Origin: CAYRDK01 sp043819345
Lineage (GTDB): Bacteria > Omnitrophota > Gorgyraeia > Velamenicoccales > Velamenicoccaceae
Assembly: GCA_043819345.1 (NCBI GenBank)
Contig: JBDREX010000062.1
Coordinates: 1 to 31,144, forward strand
DNA: 31,144 bases
Direction of reading: 5' to 3'
Shown one piece after another: positions 23,381-31,144 of this stretch. The notes beneath the pieces are model-generated. The model saw nothing but the letters and a program-made list of their open reading frames with translations. It had not been told where the DNA came from and ran no database searches. Each line of letters opens with the position of its first letter. The stretch's first letter is position 1. Position numbers and translations under genes: made by a program.

Positions 23381-24103
23381 TTAGCTTTTACGGCGGCAGC
23401 AGACAATGAGGTGGCGGCCCCATAACAGCTCTTTTGACAAAATAATACGATGAATCCTTCTATAATCCAGCCCTCTTTTACGCAAAGACCGCCGCTGTTT
23501 AAACCATGTCTGAAAAAAAACCAAAGGAAGCAACCCGCATAAACCATATCCTTCACAAACACTCGTCAATATGCGGAAAACATGAAAGCCAGATTCTACC
23601 AATAAAAATTCCAGCTCATGATACCGCCAGGCCACCCTATGTATATCGCCAGCCTTTACCCCAAAAGAAGCAGCCTGATCCAAAGGCGGCTCGCGAAAAT
23701 ATTCAAAGTTTCCTTCTCGAAGAAAACGAAAACGAGATTTCAGGCTTAAAATATTTGGCGTAGAAAGCACTAAAAACCCACCGCGCTTAAGCAATCGATT
23801 TATTTGGATTAAAGCCCCGGAAGGATTTTTCAGGTGCTCGATCACTTCTGTTAATAAAATGTACTCAAAGGAATTTTCACCAAAAGGCAGCGGATTTGTG
23901 ATATCACAGGCTTGAAAAGAAACAGAGGATTTAAAATCAAAGTGCTCTGGCCGCAGGTCAACAGCTACCACATCAAAGCCCATCTGTTGCAAACGATTTG
24001 AAAACATGCCTGAACCAGCGCCTAAATCTAAAACCCTGCCTTTCGGAAAAGTCGAAAAGAGCTTTGCGATAGCCTCTAAAAGATGATTCGTCCCCTTGTT
24101 CAT
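23381..24103 (-). CDS. Class I SAM-dependent methyltransferase
   Basis: 240 residues. Motif I VLDLGAGSGMFSNRL, acidic loop VVAVDLRPEHF, CDITNPLPFGENSFEYI, LTEVIEHLKNP and GGFLVLSTPN mark a Methyltransf_11/UbiG-like enzyme. The segment EPPLDQAASFGVKAGDIHRVAW before the last helices resembles methyltransferases of surface-glycan clusters. The last 60 residues are basic and hydrophobic (LPLVFFQTWFKQRRSLRKRG) and may touch the membrane. It lies 46 bases after the UbiB gene. A ubiquinone- or menaquinone-linked role because of UbiB is possible but not shown. Confidence 0.85.
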   Translation of the reverse strand: MNKGTNHLLEAIAKLFSTFPKGRVLDLGAGSGMFSNRLQQMGFDVVAVDLRPEHFDFKSSVSFQACDITNPLPFGENSFEYILLTEVIEHLKNPSGALIQINRLLKRGGFLVLSTPNILSLKSRFRFLREGNFEYFREPPLDQAASFGVKAGDIHRVAWRYHELEFLLVESGFHVFRILTSVCEGYGLCGLLPLVFFQTWFKQRRSLRKRGLDYRRIHRIILSKELLWGRHLIVCCRRKS

Positions 24104-24149
24104 AAAACCGGCTTTCCCGATAAAAAATTAACTCGCCGGAAACATCGCA

Positions 24150-25820
24150 TCAAAAACGCCCTGAACGCAAAATATTGATCAAAAGCCAAACACCCAAAAC
24201 CGCGGCAATAATGAAGCCGACAACTCCTAAATGATGAGAACGCCCAAAAAAAGTCGTACTTGTAGTATTAATGACAATTGAAGACCCAACAATCAAAGCC
24301 GCTAAAATCACACTAAAAGATAAACGCGAACTCACCTTGTCCATCATTGCGATTAATTTTTCTAAATTCGTATGGACAAAACCAACCTTGAGTTCGCCAC
24401 GTTTAACTTTATTCAAAACTGTATAGATATCTCTTGGAAAAGCCTGTAGAAAATCAATCGTATTGTTTCCAAACTTCCGGAAACGCTTAGCCACCCGTGC
24501 AGCACTATATTTTTCTTTAATCAACTCCCGCGTAAACTCCTGCGCTTTTTCCGTTAGGTTAAAATGCGGATCTAACATTTTTCCAACACCTTCTGCCGTC
24601 ACCAGTGTTTTTAAAAGAAGAAAATAATCCGGCAAAATCTTAACCTTATTTTCAGAAATAACCTTGACCAAGTCTTTAAAAAAAGTATTCATGTCAAATT
24701 CTTCCAAAGAGATGCCATAATACCGATCCAGGATTTCTTCTAAAGATATCTTTAATTTTTCCTCGTTGCTGGACTCCAAAGCCCCCAGCTCCCTAAAAAG
24801 ATCTATAATACGGTCAACATCTTTATCAATACAGGCGGTCATAATATCAACCAAACGGAATTTTTTAGCTTCATCAAGGCGCCCAACAAGGCCAAAATCC
24901 AAAAAACAAATCCTGCCATTTTTAAGAACAAAAATATTACCCGGATGAGGGTCTGCGTGAAAAAAGCCGTCTGTAAAAATCTGCTTTAACACACAATCAG
25001 CTAAAATAAGCGCCGTCTTCTTTTTGTCTAGCTTATGCAGCCTGCCCGCCTTCCCTTTATTCAAATCACTGATTTTTACCCCGCTTATTTTCTCCATAAC
25101 AAGTATTTTAGGCGTACTTAAACGCCTATACGTCCTTGGAAAATACACCGACTTAGAACCTCTAAAATTCCTACGAAATTTTTCAAGATGCACAATTTCA
25201 TGGCTAAAGTTTAATTCACCTAAAATATAGATTTTAAACTCTTCTAAGATTCCTCTGGGATTGTATTGTAGTGCTTCTTCAAAATGTTTTTCAATCAAAG
25301 AAACCAGGAATTCCAGAATCTCTATATCTGTTTTGATAACACCTTCTACATGCGGCTTTTGAATTTTTACAATGAGATCCTTTTTTCTAAACCTAACCTC
25401 ATGAACCTGCGCCAAAGAAGCCGAGGCCAAGCTTTCATGTGCGAACGCCTTAAAAACCCTGGCAATAGGCTTATGAAATTCCGACTCAACAACCATCTTG
25501 ATTGTCTCATAGTCTATGGGCGCAACCCGATCCTGGAGCTTCTCGAATTCCTTACAAAAACTATATGGGATAACTTCTGGGTGGAGGCTTAACATTTGGC
25601 CCAATTTAATAAAAGTGGGCCCTAGTTCTTCTAAAATCCGACGAGCACGTACCTCAATAGGCAGGTGATAAAAATCTTCTTTTTTAGCAGGCTTTGCAAC
25701 AAAAACAGGCAAATGCAGCTTATCCACAATATAACCAAAACCATACTTGGCTAAAATGCCTAAAATATGTTCCAGACGTCTAATATCTCGAACATCTTTT
25801 TGGAGTTGAGTAATAAGCAC
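24150..25820 (-). CDS. ubiB: ABC1/AarF/UbiB-family atypical kinase
   Basis: 556 residues. The family-specific KLGQMLSLHPEVIP (KxGQ motif), ASASLAQVHE (Ala-rich loop), FHADPHPGNIFV (catalytic loop) and CFLDFGLVG (metal-binding) are all present. Two C-terminal membrane helices (about 498-520 and 530-550) anchor it. UbiB proteins support coenzyme Q or lipid handling, probably as ATPases rather than protein kinases. The start is GTG. It follows the phasin-like gene by 12 bases, a pairing common in bacteria. The symbol follows family use; quinone synthesis is not otherwise seen here. Confidence 0.9.
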   Translation of the reverse strand: MLITQLQKDVRDIRRLEHILGILAKYGFGYIVDKLHLPVFVAKPAKKEDFYHLPIEVRARRILEELGPTFIKLGQMLSLHPEVIPYSFCKEFEKLQDRVAPIDYETIKMVVESEFHKPIARVFKAFAHESLASASLAQVHEVRFRKKDLIVKIQKPHVEGVIKTDIEILEFLVSLIEKHFEEALQYNPRGILEEFKIYILGELNFSHEIVHLEKFRRNFRGSKSVYFPRTYRRLSTPKILVMEKISGVKISDLNKGKAGRLHKLDKKKTALILADCVLKQIFTDGFFHADPHPGNIFVLKNGRICFLDFGLVGRLDEAKKFRLVDIMTACIDKDVDRIIDLFRELGALESSNEEKLKISLEEILDRYYGISLEEFDMNTFFKDLVKVISENKVKILPDYFLLLKTLVTAEGVGKMLDPHFNLTEKAQEFTRELIKEKYSAARVAKRFRKFGNNTIDFLQAFPRDIYTVLNKVKRGELKVGFVHTNLEKLIAMMDKVSSRLSFSVILAALIVGSSIVINTTSTTFFGRSHHLGVVGFIIAAVLGVWLLINILRSGRF

Positions 25821-25832
25821 TATGATTAAGTT

Positions 25833-26123
25833 TTAAGATTTTCGTTTTTTTAATTTCGCGATTTCTTTTTCTAACCGCTTCAGGTCTTGCTTTGTCGCAA
25901 GATTCAATCCGCTGACCACTTCTTTTGTAATCTTTGAAACTTCTTTCTTGAGATGCTGCGACTCTGCTTTGCCTTTTTTAACCAGAGAGCGCAAAAACGC
26001 TTTACTCTCTTTCTCGCCAATCTTTCTTTTTTTAACGAGCTGCTGAACTGTTTTTTCAACCTGTTCCTGAGTCATTGTCAAAAGGCCAAGACCCAAATCC
26101 ACGAATTCTTTTAGAATATCCAT
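25833..26123 (-). CDS. phasin-like/coiled-coil small protein
   Basis: 96 residues, Lys- and Glu-rich and mostly helical. FVDLGLGLLTMTQEQVEKTV at the start is typical of the small phasin-like proteins found next to UbiB kinases. The tail (LKRLEKEIAKLKKRKS) is a short coiled coil. GGGG lies ten bases before the ATG. A role in granule or membrane-surface organisation is possible; no polyhydroxyalkanoate synthase is in the window. Confidence 0.8.
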   Translation of the reverse strand: MDILKEFVDLGLGLLTMTQEQVEKTVQQLVKKRKIGEKESKAFLRSLVKKGKAESQHLKKEVSKITKEVVSGLNLATKQDLKRLEKEIAKLKKRKS

Positions 26124-26218
26124 CCAAAACCCCTTCCCAATAAGCAGTGGCTTTTTCTTTTATCAACAGACTACATGCCTCAATTCAACAATGCATCATT
26201 ATAACAAATCAGAAAGAC

Positions 26219-27175
26219 TTATACTATGCCTTCTTTCTCTGGTTCCGCCAGAAATTCCTTTTTTTCGGTAATCCTAGCAAACATCTCACATAGCTTTTTT
26301 CGAATCATTTGGTACTCTTTCGGATCAAACAAAAGCTTAATTAAGCTTTCATCTTCTACAACATACTCTTTTCCATCCACCATTTTTAAAGCAAAGATTA
26401 AGCGGCTGATATAACGATTCTTGCGCATCGCCGTAAGCCCAAAAGAAAAGTTATCTTTATTAAAATGATCTCCAACTCCTTCAACGACGAACCCAATAAT
26501 ATAATTATCCTTAATTTTCAGAGGAGTTAAGCAATCAACGTCCATCACAATATCAGGGCTTTTCTGCATATAAATAGCAAGCTGCGGGGTTTGCATGGAC
26601 ACAAAATAATCATCAAACTGCTCTCTGCGGCCATAACGATGAAAGGTCGGATCCAAAAAAAAGACTTCTTCTTTATTAGCATTTTTAGACACAATGGAAA
26701 GCGCTACATGAGTTCCGTAAGGATAATTAAAAAAACCTGCCTCAGCGACACACAAAAAATTAATATCATACTTTTCACCTAGAAGAGGCTTCACTTTTTC
26801 ATAAACATAACCGGCTAATTCCTGGCAAATTCCAAAACGGCCTTTTTCTAAAACGACGCAGCCTTTGGCATCAAATTCGTGGATATTGTGCATTGTCCAT
26901 TGTCCATTGGCAAAATCAATGCTAGTCCAGACATTAGGCTTAAGTAATCTTTCTACCCCTGAATACCTTAAAGGTTCAATAATTTTTTTGATCTCTTTTT
27001 GAAAGGGGGCCTGGACATCAACCTGGCCATCGCGAAAATAATCATCCACAAAATCACCCAACATGCGCCAAGCATTATCTGAAGCAAATACAATCAAAAC
27101 AATACACAGCATACCCGCAACGACGCGCCAAATAAACAGCTGTTTATTTAATTGTTGTTCTTTTTGAGTAACCAC
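26219..27175 (-). CDS. membrane-anchored transglutaminase-like protein, paralog B
   Basis: 318 residues, same layout as 14666-15619. An N-terminal membrane helix (about 13-32) is followed by the Cys-His-Asp set Cys117 (GICQELAGYVYEK), His156 (GTHVAL) and Asp175 (LDPTFHRYGR). The spacing of 39 and 19 residues equals that of paralog A. Shared segments include INPL/IEPL with YNG/YSG near 65-75, NIHxFDxxG near 97-105 and the RYG after the Asp. The GTG start has AGGAG five bases upstream. It lies between the ABC transporter genes and the phasin-UbiB genes, with gaps of about 100 bases on each side. Function unknown. Confidence 0.75.
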   Translation of the reverse strand: MVTQKEQQLNKQLFIWRVVAGMLCIVLIVFASDNAWRMLGDFVDDYFRDGQVDVQAPFQKEIKKIIEPLRYSGVERLLKPNVWTSIDFANGQWTMHNIHEFDAKGCVVLEKGRFGICQELAGYVYEKVKPLLGEKYDINFLCVAEAGFFNYPYGTHVALSIVSKNANKEEVFFLDPTFHRYGRREQFDDYFVSMQTPQLAIYMQKSPDIVMDVDCLTPLKIKDNYIIGFVVEGVGDHFNKDNFSFGLTAMRKNRYISRLIFALKMVDGKEYVVEDESLIKLLFDPKEYQMIRKKLCEMFARITEKKEFLAEPEKEGIV

Positions 27176-27275
27176 GTCTCTCCTGTTTTATACATAGAAA
27201 CAGTTTACGTTCTGCGCGCAGATATAACCCGTGCTATGCCCCAATAGCTTCATTATAGCCAACAGGAGCTTTAGC

Positions 27276-27950
27276 CTATGGCTTCTGCAACTCGCCATCT
27301 ACAATCGTAACACTTCGATGAGCGTAGTGTGATACTTTTTCATCGTGCGTAACCATGAGAATGGTCGTCTCGTGTTCTTTGTTAATTTTTTGCAATAAGC
27401 CCAGAATATTATTGGCATTTTCCGTATCCAAATTCCCTGTTGGTTCATCGGCCAAAATACATTGAGGTTCAAAAAGCAAGGCGCGCGCAATACAAGCCCT
27501 CTGGCGCTCACCCGCAGACAAAAGCTCTACTGACACATCTTGTTTCTCGTGAATACCTAAATACTCAAGCAGCATAGCCGCCTTGCGAACCGTAGCGGAA
27601 GGAACAATGAAGCGGTACAGGCAGGGAAAAAGCATGTTCTCCAATACCGTAAAACGAGGATAAAGATAAAAATCCTGAAATACAAAACCAATATTCTGCC
27701 TGCGATAAAGAGCCTTATTAGAAATCTTCGCGAGAGATTTTTCACAGAAATAGATGTCGCCGGCAGAAGGTGACAATAACCCGGCTAACGAATAAAGCAG
27801 AGTGCTCTTTCCGCTGCCACTAGGCCCTCTAATCCCTACAAATTCCCCTTTTTCTACCGTTAAGCTTATGTCTTTTAAGGCAAAGGTCTTCGTCTGTGGA
27901 TAGAACTTGCGCAGATTAACCGTGCGAAACATTTCTTTTTCACAAAACAT
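27276..27950 (-). CDS. ABC transporter ATP-binding protein, MacB/LolD type
   Basis: 224 residues from the ATG at 27950, which has GAGGTG six bases upstream and lies one base after the permease stop. A start at 27986 inside the permease gene is less likely. Walker A is GPSGSGKST, Q-loop FVFQDFYLYPRFTVLEN, signature LSAGERQR (most have LSGGE or LSGGQ), Walker B CILADEPTGNLD, and the H-loop His is in MVTHDE. Subfamily features match the ATPases that drive MacB, LolCDE and FtsEX mechanotransmission rather than classic import. Confidence 0.93.
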   Translation of the reverse strand: MFCEKEMFRTVNLRKFYPQTKTFALKDISLTVEKGEFVGIRGPSGSGKSTLLYSLAGLLSPSAGDIYFCEKSLAKISNKALYRRQNIGFVFQDFYLYPRFTVLENMLFPCLYRFIVPSATVRKAAMLLEYLGIHEKQDVSVELLSAGERQRACIARALLFEPQCILADEPTGNLDTENANNILGLLQKINKEHETTILMVTHDEKVSHYAHRSVTIVDGELQKP

Positions 27951-27951
27951 T

Positions 27952-29070
27952 TTATTCACCTCTAATGATCTCCACAGGGTTAGCATTCAGCATGATCCAC
28001 GTAGGAACAATAGCGGCAACAATGGCACTCCCCAAAATCATCCCCACAACCTTAAGCACAAAAACAGCACTTAACACAGGCGAAAGCGCGCTAATACTAG
28101 TCATTCCAAAAATATAGGTCGTCCCCTTAAACCCCAGGAGCACACCAAGGGCACCGCCAAAAAAGGCTACAATCACGGATTCCCAGATAAAAAGAGAACC
28201 TACTTCAACCTTTTTCCATCCAAGCGCCATCAAAATCGCAAGTAGCTTTCTTTTTTCAAATCCAGAAGTAACCATGGTATTAGCTAAACCTAATGCCACC
28301 GCAATAATCGTAATCAAACTCACAAGTATGGAAAACTGTTCGCCGATCACAATAAATTTTGTCTTTTCAGCCACAAAAGCGTCTGTTCTCATAGCCGCAA
28401 CAAATGGGAAACTACTCTCTACTTCTCTGATAACATTGTCCATTGCAGCCTGAGCCCGATACTCTGGTTTTAGCCTCACATTAATAAATGTCGCTTTCCC
28501 TTTTTCCCGAACAACACCTTGAAGATCCGCCAGAGGCATCACCGCGGAAGATTGTTCAAAAGGGCTGCTGCTTTTAAACGTACCTACAATCACAAAAGGC
28601 ACGCCTTTAATTGTAATCTGCCGCTCCTTATCCTTTGCCAACATCTTTACAAGAGCTTCGCCTGCCATCGCTTCTTTTTTTCCCGCCTCAGGCCTACGGC
28701 CATCAGTCATCTCAACGGTATCAAATAAAAAGCCATCTGGCTCCCAACCAAAAACAGGAATAGCTGAACCATTGAGTTTATGAAGATAAAGAAGTGTAGC
28801 GGCTGTGCTATCCACAGCAGGGATCTTTTGCATCTCCTGCGCCAGGTGTGCATCAACCCGGCTTAACAAGATACTCATCTGCTCCTTTTCCTGAACAATA
28901 ATATCTATTTGGCGCTTACCATAAACATCTTTGAAAGAGTTTTTTATGCTTTCTCCGATGCCTAACATAATAATACACAAGCATACGCCTATACCGATCC
29001 CACCAATGGTAAGGAACACCCGTAATTTTTTTCGGAATATATCTTTAATTAAGAAGTGAGCTACATTCAT
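27952..29070 (-). CDS. FtsX/MacB-family ABC permease
   Basis: 372 residues from an ATG at 29070 that overlaps the hydrolase stop as ATGA. Upstream in-frame starts (29106, 29085) add residues that do not fit the family. The start MNVAHFLIKDIFRKKLRVFL with a first helix around 18-40 is typical. A periplasmic domain of about 200 residues follows, with GWEPDGFLF and VVGTFKSSSPFEQ. Three helices close it (about 250-275, 300-325, 340-365), with ALGLANTMVTSGFEKRKLLA and LMALGWKKVEVG forming the coupling region. It pairs with the following ATPase to make a homodimeric exporter or transmembrane signal relay. Confidence 0.9.
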   Translation of the reverse strand: MNVAHFLIKDIFRKKLRVFLTIGGIGIGVCLCIIMLGIGESIKNSFKDVYGKRQIDIIVQEKEQMSILLSRVDAHLAQEMQKIPAVDSTAATLLYLHKLNGSAIPVFGWEPDGFLFDTVEMTDGRRPEAGKKEAMAGEALVKMLAKDKERQITIKGVPFVIVGTFKSSSPFEQSSAVMPLADLQGVVREKGKATFINVRLKPEYRAQAAMDNVIREVESSFPFVAAMRTDAFVAEKTKFIVIGEQFSILVSLITIIAVALGLANTMVTSGFEKRKLLAILMALGWKKVEVGSLFIWESVIVAFFGGALGVLLGFKGTTYIFGMTSISALSPVLSAVFVLKVVGMILGSAIVAAIVPTWIMLNANPVEIIRGE

Positions 29071-29915
29071 GACGGCTTTGACCATCTGGACAGGCCTTGC
29101 GAACAAAAGATTTCTTCATAGACATCCAGCACTTCATCTCTTTCCATGTGCAAAAAATGCCCTACATCTTTTAAGATCCTTAATTCGCAATCAGGAATTT
29201 GGGAAGCAAGAAACTTAACGTCATCTAAGTCAATAATCGCGTCTTTTTCTCCATTGATTAAAATTGTTTTTGCCTTAATATTACGCAAATTAACAATTTT
29301 GCCAAGCTGATCGGAAGAGATCACAAACAATCCGTGCTCGTAAAAAGACTGTAAATTTTCCTTTTTCATAACACGAAATTGATTAATAATGCCGTTCTTC
29401 ATTTTCTCAGGAAGGTCCTCTCCGAAGCTCTTTATCAATGTTTGGGCCATCTGGTCTCTGTCGTCCATACTTAAATTAGCTGCGTTTTGGATCGTTTCAA
29501 CCATTTTTCGATTTGGTTTTGTGCCAAGGCTGGCCAAAATCATTCTTTTGACCTTGTCAGGATATTTTGCGGCAAAGGCCGCTGCGATAACACCACCCCA
29601 GGAAGCTGCGCACAATGTTCCCTCTTCGCTAAACCCAGAGTAGTCCATCACCGACAACAATATCTCAACCTGCTCATCAAGCGAAACCTGAGAAGGACCA
29701 GATAAAATCTTGGCTTTACCTTGATTAGGAAAATCAAAAAGAATTATTCTATAATCGGGAGAAAAGCGAGAAACAAAGGTATGCCACATCGCCATGGACT
29801 GCTGAACTCCATTGATAAATATAAACTGCGGCCCTTTATTCTCATAAACTCTATAGGGAATTAAAAATCTTCCGACAGCCAAAACATCTTTCACGCAAGA
29901 AGCCTTTATTTTCAT
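29067..29915 (-). CDS. Alpha/beta-hydrolase
   Basis: 282 residues with a full catalytic set: Ser105 in CAASWGGV (nucleophile elbow), Asp225 in NGEKDAIID and His253 in DVGHFLHMERDEV. FIFINGVQQSMAMWHTFVSR is the usual HG-like oxyanion strand, here NGV, and IILFDFPNQGKA matches the D-x-G-x-G turn. There is no signal peptide, so it is cytoplasmic. It is the first gene of a hydrolase-permease-ATPase operon and is translationally coupled to the permease. Substrate unknown; an ester or lipid product handled by the transporter is a fair guess. Confidence 0.9.
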   Translation of the reverse strand: MKIKASCVKDVLAVGRFLIPYRVYENKGPQFIFINGVQQSMAMWHTFVSRFSPDYRIILFDFPNQGKAKILSGPSQVSLDEQVEILLSVMDYSGFSEEGTLCAASWGGVIAAAFAAKYPDKVKRMILASLGTKPNRKMVETIQNAANLSMDDRDQMAQTLIKSFGEDLPEKMKNGIINQFRVMKKENLQSFYEHGLFVISSDQLGKIVNLRNIKAKTILINGEKDAIIDLDDVKFLASQIPDCELRILKDVGHFLHMERDEVLDVYEEIFCSQGLSRWSKPS

Positions 29916-29932
29916 ATATATCCTCGCTCGTT

Positions 29933-29961
29933 ATTCTATTCTAAAGGAAAAATCCCTGCAA
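29933..29961 (-). promoter_or_regulatory. sigma-70 type promoter for the hydrolase/ABC operon
   Basis: On the minus strand TTGCAG (29961-29956), a 17-base spacer and TAGAAT (29938-29933). A second TAGAAT (29943-29938) overlaps it. AGGA lies seven bases before the hydrolase ATG at 29915. Confidence 0.6.
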
Positions 29962-30132
29962 CATGTTTTTTTATTAAAAGCAAGGGGCATGAAATCACCT
30001 CTTTTATCAACTTCGGAAAAGCATTCTAGCGTCTCAGGCCTAAAGCCAACCACCATGCTTATTCATAAACGATTTTTAACCTGTTCACCTCTTTTGAAAC
30101 GCGCAGAAATGAACAACTTCGCATGAGAGCGA

Positions 30133-30162
30133 TAAAAAGGCCCACGCGATATAGCGTGAGCC
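30133..30162 (-). terminator. rho-independent terminator on the minus strand
   Basis: GGCTCACGC (30162-30154) and GCGTGGGCC (30147-30139) pair with one mismatch around a 6-base loop. A T run follows on the minus strand (30138-30133). It would stop transcripts coming from the right, such as the partial gene at 30737 and beyond. Confidence 0.7.
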
Positions 30163-30210
30163 CGCATCAAACCACTATCCCGTTTAATTCTCCAAACAAA
30201 ACCCAAACAT

Positions 30211-30250
30211 CATAAAAATACCCTCCTAAAAACAAGAGGGTATTTTTATG
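30211..30250. terminator. long perfect hairpin, likely bidirectional terminator
   Basis: CATAAAAATACCCTC (30211-30225) and GAGGGTATTTTTATG (30236-30250) form a perfect 15-bp inverted repeat around a 10-base loop. The GC-rich inner stem and A/T outer arms fit a terminator working in both directions. Confidence 0.7.
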
Positions 30251-30308
30251 ATGGCTGCCCAATGTTGTCGCCAGCCGAAGTCCCCAACCTCAAGTAATAC
30301 AATTAGTT

Positions 30309-30740
30309 GTGAAGATGGACATCCGGCGAAGCAAGCGAATTTTGCTCAGCTTAATAGATCCTTTACCGCCAGTGCCCATACGAAAGCCCCGGGTATGCCC
30401 AAATACCATAAGAGAAGCCCTCAAAATCAAGGACTTCATCAATAGCGGCCCTTCCCGGATAACCTGGGCACAAACTCGTAAAAAGCTGAATATCTCGGAA
30501 TCCAAGTTAGCACACCTTCTAAAAATAGTCAACCAATTACCCGCTGACTTCATCGAAAACATGAGATCCTGTGACGACCAGGCAAAGCTAAGAATCTTCA
30601 CCGGCCGAAGGCTCTTGCAGATCTCCCGCCTTAGAACCGAAAGAGAACGCCGAAACGTCATAAAAAGCCTCTTTGAATCAATCGAAGATCGGAAATACCA
30701 ACTTGCCTCGGCAGAACCCGAACTCTGCCACAAGCTTTAA
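30309..30740 (+). CDS. small helix-turn-helix protein, possibly recombinase-associated
   Basis: 143 residues, basic. IREALKIKDFINSGPSRITW and TRKKLNISESKLAHLLKIVN form a ParB/KorB-like helix-turn-helix (about 35-80). A charged helical tail follows (RRLLQISRLRTERERRNVIK). The GTG start has no clear ribosome binding site; an ATG two codons in is possible. I recall similar small proteins beside site-specific recombinases in uncultured bacteria, which would fit a mobile element beyond the edge; that is inference. The opposite strand is also open over this region but has no domain pattern. Confidence 0.6.
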   Translation: MKMDIRRSKRILLSLIDPLPPVPIRKPRVCPNTIREALKIKDFINSGPSRITWAQTRKKLNISESKLAHLLKIVNQLPADFIENMRSCDDQAKLRIFTGRRLLQISRLRTERERRNVIKSLFESIEDRKYQLASAEPELCHKL

Positions 30741-31144
30741 ACTACTTCTTTTGCAACATCAAGCTTCTTTTGACTCAACTCCTCAAGCCTTCTTAGGTCA
30801 GCGCGCAAAAGTATATCAAGGACGCTGTTCAACCGATCAACCATCCCTTCAAACATAGATAGGGCGAATTTCTTATTTACTTTTATCGTGCAATTATATT
30901 GGACGCTTTCGGTCTTTTTCTCCTCTACGTTAGGAGCCTCTTCCTTTTTCTTACGGCCTCTCGGTGGGAGATCTATCGTACAAGTCACCGAATGAAGAAA
31001 GATAACATCAACCTCATCGCTTTTTACTCCGCCCAGATACTTTTGGAACTGCTCTCTAGTTTTGTCTGAACAATAAAACTTCTTTCCCGAAACCACCAAA
31101 TCCCACAACGAAAGTTTTTCGGCTTCGCCTTTTACGGCCCAAAG
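30737..31144 (-). CDS. partial gene at window edge, unknown function
   Basis: The reading frame is open from the stop at 30737 to the end of the window, at least 135 residues; the start lies outside. A TTG at 31108 is not needed. A hydrophilic stretch with PPRGRKKKEE and a run of charged residues separates DVIFLHSVTCTIDL from YNCTIKVNKKFALSMFEGMV. The C-terminal part (DRLNSVLDILLRADLRRLEE) is helical. It is convergent with the helix-turn-helix gene; their stop codons overlap. I do not recognise the family. Confidence 0.6.
   Translation of the reverse strand, partial: LWAVKGEAEKLSLWDLVVSGKKFYCSDKTREQFQKYLGGVKSDEVDVIFLHSVTCTIDLPPRGRKKKEEAPNVEEKKTESVQYNCTIKVNKKFALSMFEGMVDRLNSVLDILLRADLRRLEELSQKKLDVAKEVV

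Larger units (their letters stand above)
29962..30308. other. non-coding interval with two hairpins
   Basis: No convincing gene. Apart from the two hairpins listed separately, it holds AT-rich sequence. On the minus strand two good ribosome-binding-like sites (AAAGAGGTG) occur near 30007 and 30085. One precedes a 19-codon reading frame starting at 29991, which overlaps the hydrolase promoter. I see no tRNA or known riboswitch. Confidence 0.5.

Noticed and set aside
29974..30100. Riboswitch or leader peptide upstream of the hydrolase operon
   Set aside because: Ribosome-site-like words and a 19-codon frame exist, but I see no known aptamer pattern or regulatory codon run.
30290..30733. 147-residue minus-strand ORF opposite the helix-turn-helix gene
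   Set aside because: The plus-strand frame has the helix-turn-helix pattern and realistic charge distribution; the minus frame has neither, although the orphan terminator leaves some doubt.

Overview
The window looks like a piece of chromosome from a Gram-negative, probably uncultured bacterium. The evidence is a GspE/PilB ATPase, a LpxL-type acyltransferase, FtsX/MacB-type export parts, UbiB next to a phasin, and many membrane-anchored envelope proteins. The gene style (divergent F-type ATPase, AT-rich intergenic repeats, broken tRNA copies, tRNA-linked GIY-YIG gene) reminds me of candidate phyla such as Omnitrophota. That assignment is a guess; no rRNA or ribosomal protein is present to settle it.

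Layout. 1-191 is an AT-rich intergenic repeat. 192-8136 (minus strand) holds a transcription unit read right to left: response regulator/diguanylate cyclase, ATP synthase epsilon, c, b/delta fusion, alpha, gamma, beta, then a PilB/GspE ATPase. No ATP synthase a subunit is present. A good promoter with an overlapping dyad lies at 8272-8309. 8379-9006 is an unusual tRNA-Glu locus: a promoter, a tRNA-Glu 5' half broken in the anticodon loop, a GIY-YIG nuclease gene, an intact tRNA-Glu, a tRNA-Glu 3' half broken at the same loop position, and a terminator, all on the minus strand. Hairpins with TCCCG/CGGGA ends sit at both break points. 9040-13637 (plus) is a signalling operon: FIST sensor, membrane histidine kinase, double-receiver protein and receiver-GGDEF protein. 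13638-14122 holds a tRNA-Leu whose 3' end and terminator are directly repeated 217 bp away, with a string of hairpins between. 14345-14662 is a small secreted protein.

14666-29915 is almost entirely minus strand. From upstream to downstream it carries: an alpha/beta hydrolase, permease and ATPase set; a membrane-anchored transglutaminase-like protein; phasin, UbiB kinase, methyltransferase and lipid acyltransferase; an RhlE-type helicase; and a compact operon for sugar or envelope modification (EEP-family protein, small membrane protein, methyltransferase, DegT aminotransferase, GT2 glycosyltransferase, C-methyltransferase). It ends in a second transglutaminase-like paralog. 29962-30308 is non-coding with two strong hairpins, followed by a small helix-turn-helix ORF and a convergent gene cut by the window edge.

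The best candidate for something undescribed is the tRNA-Glu/GIY-YIG composite, supported by the parallel tRNA-Leu duplication. Second is the ATP synthase operon without an a subunit, led by a c-di-GMP signalling gene. Third is the pair of transglutaminase-like paralogs with identical Cys-His-Asp spacing.
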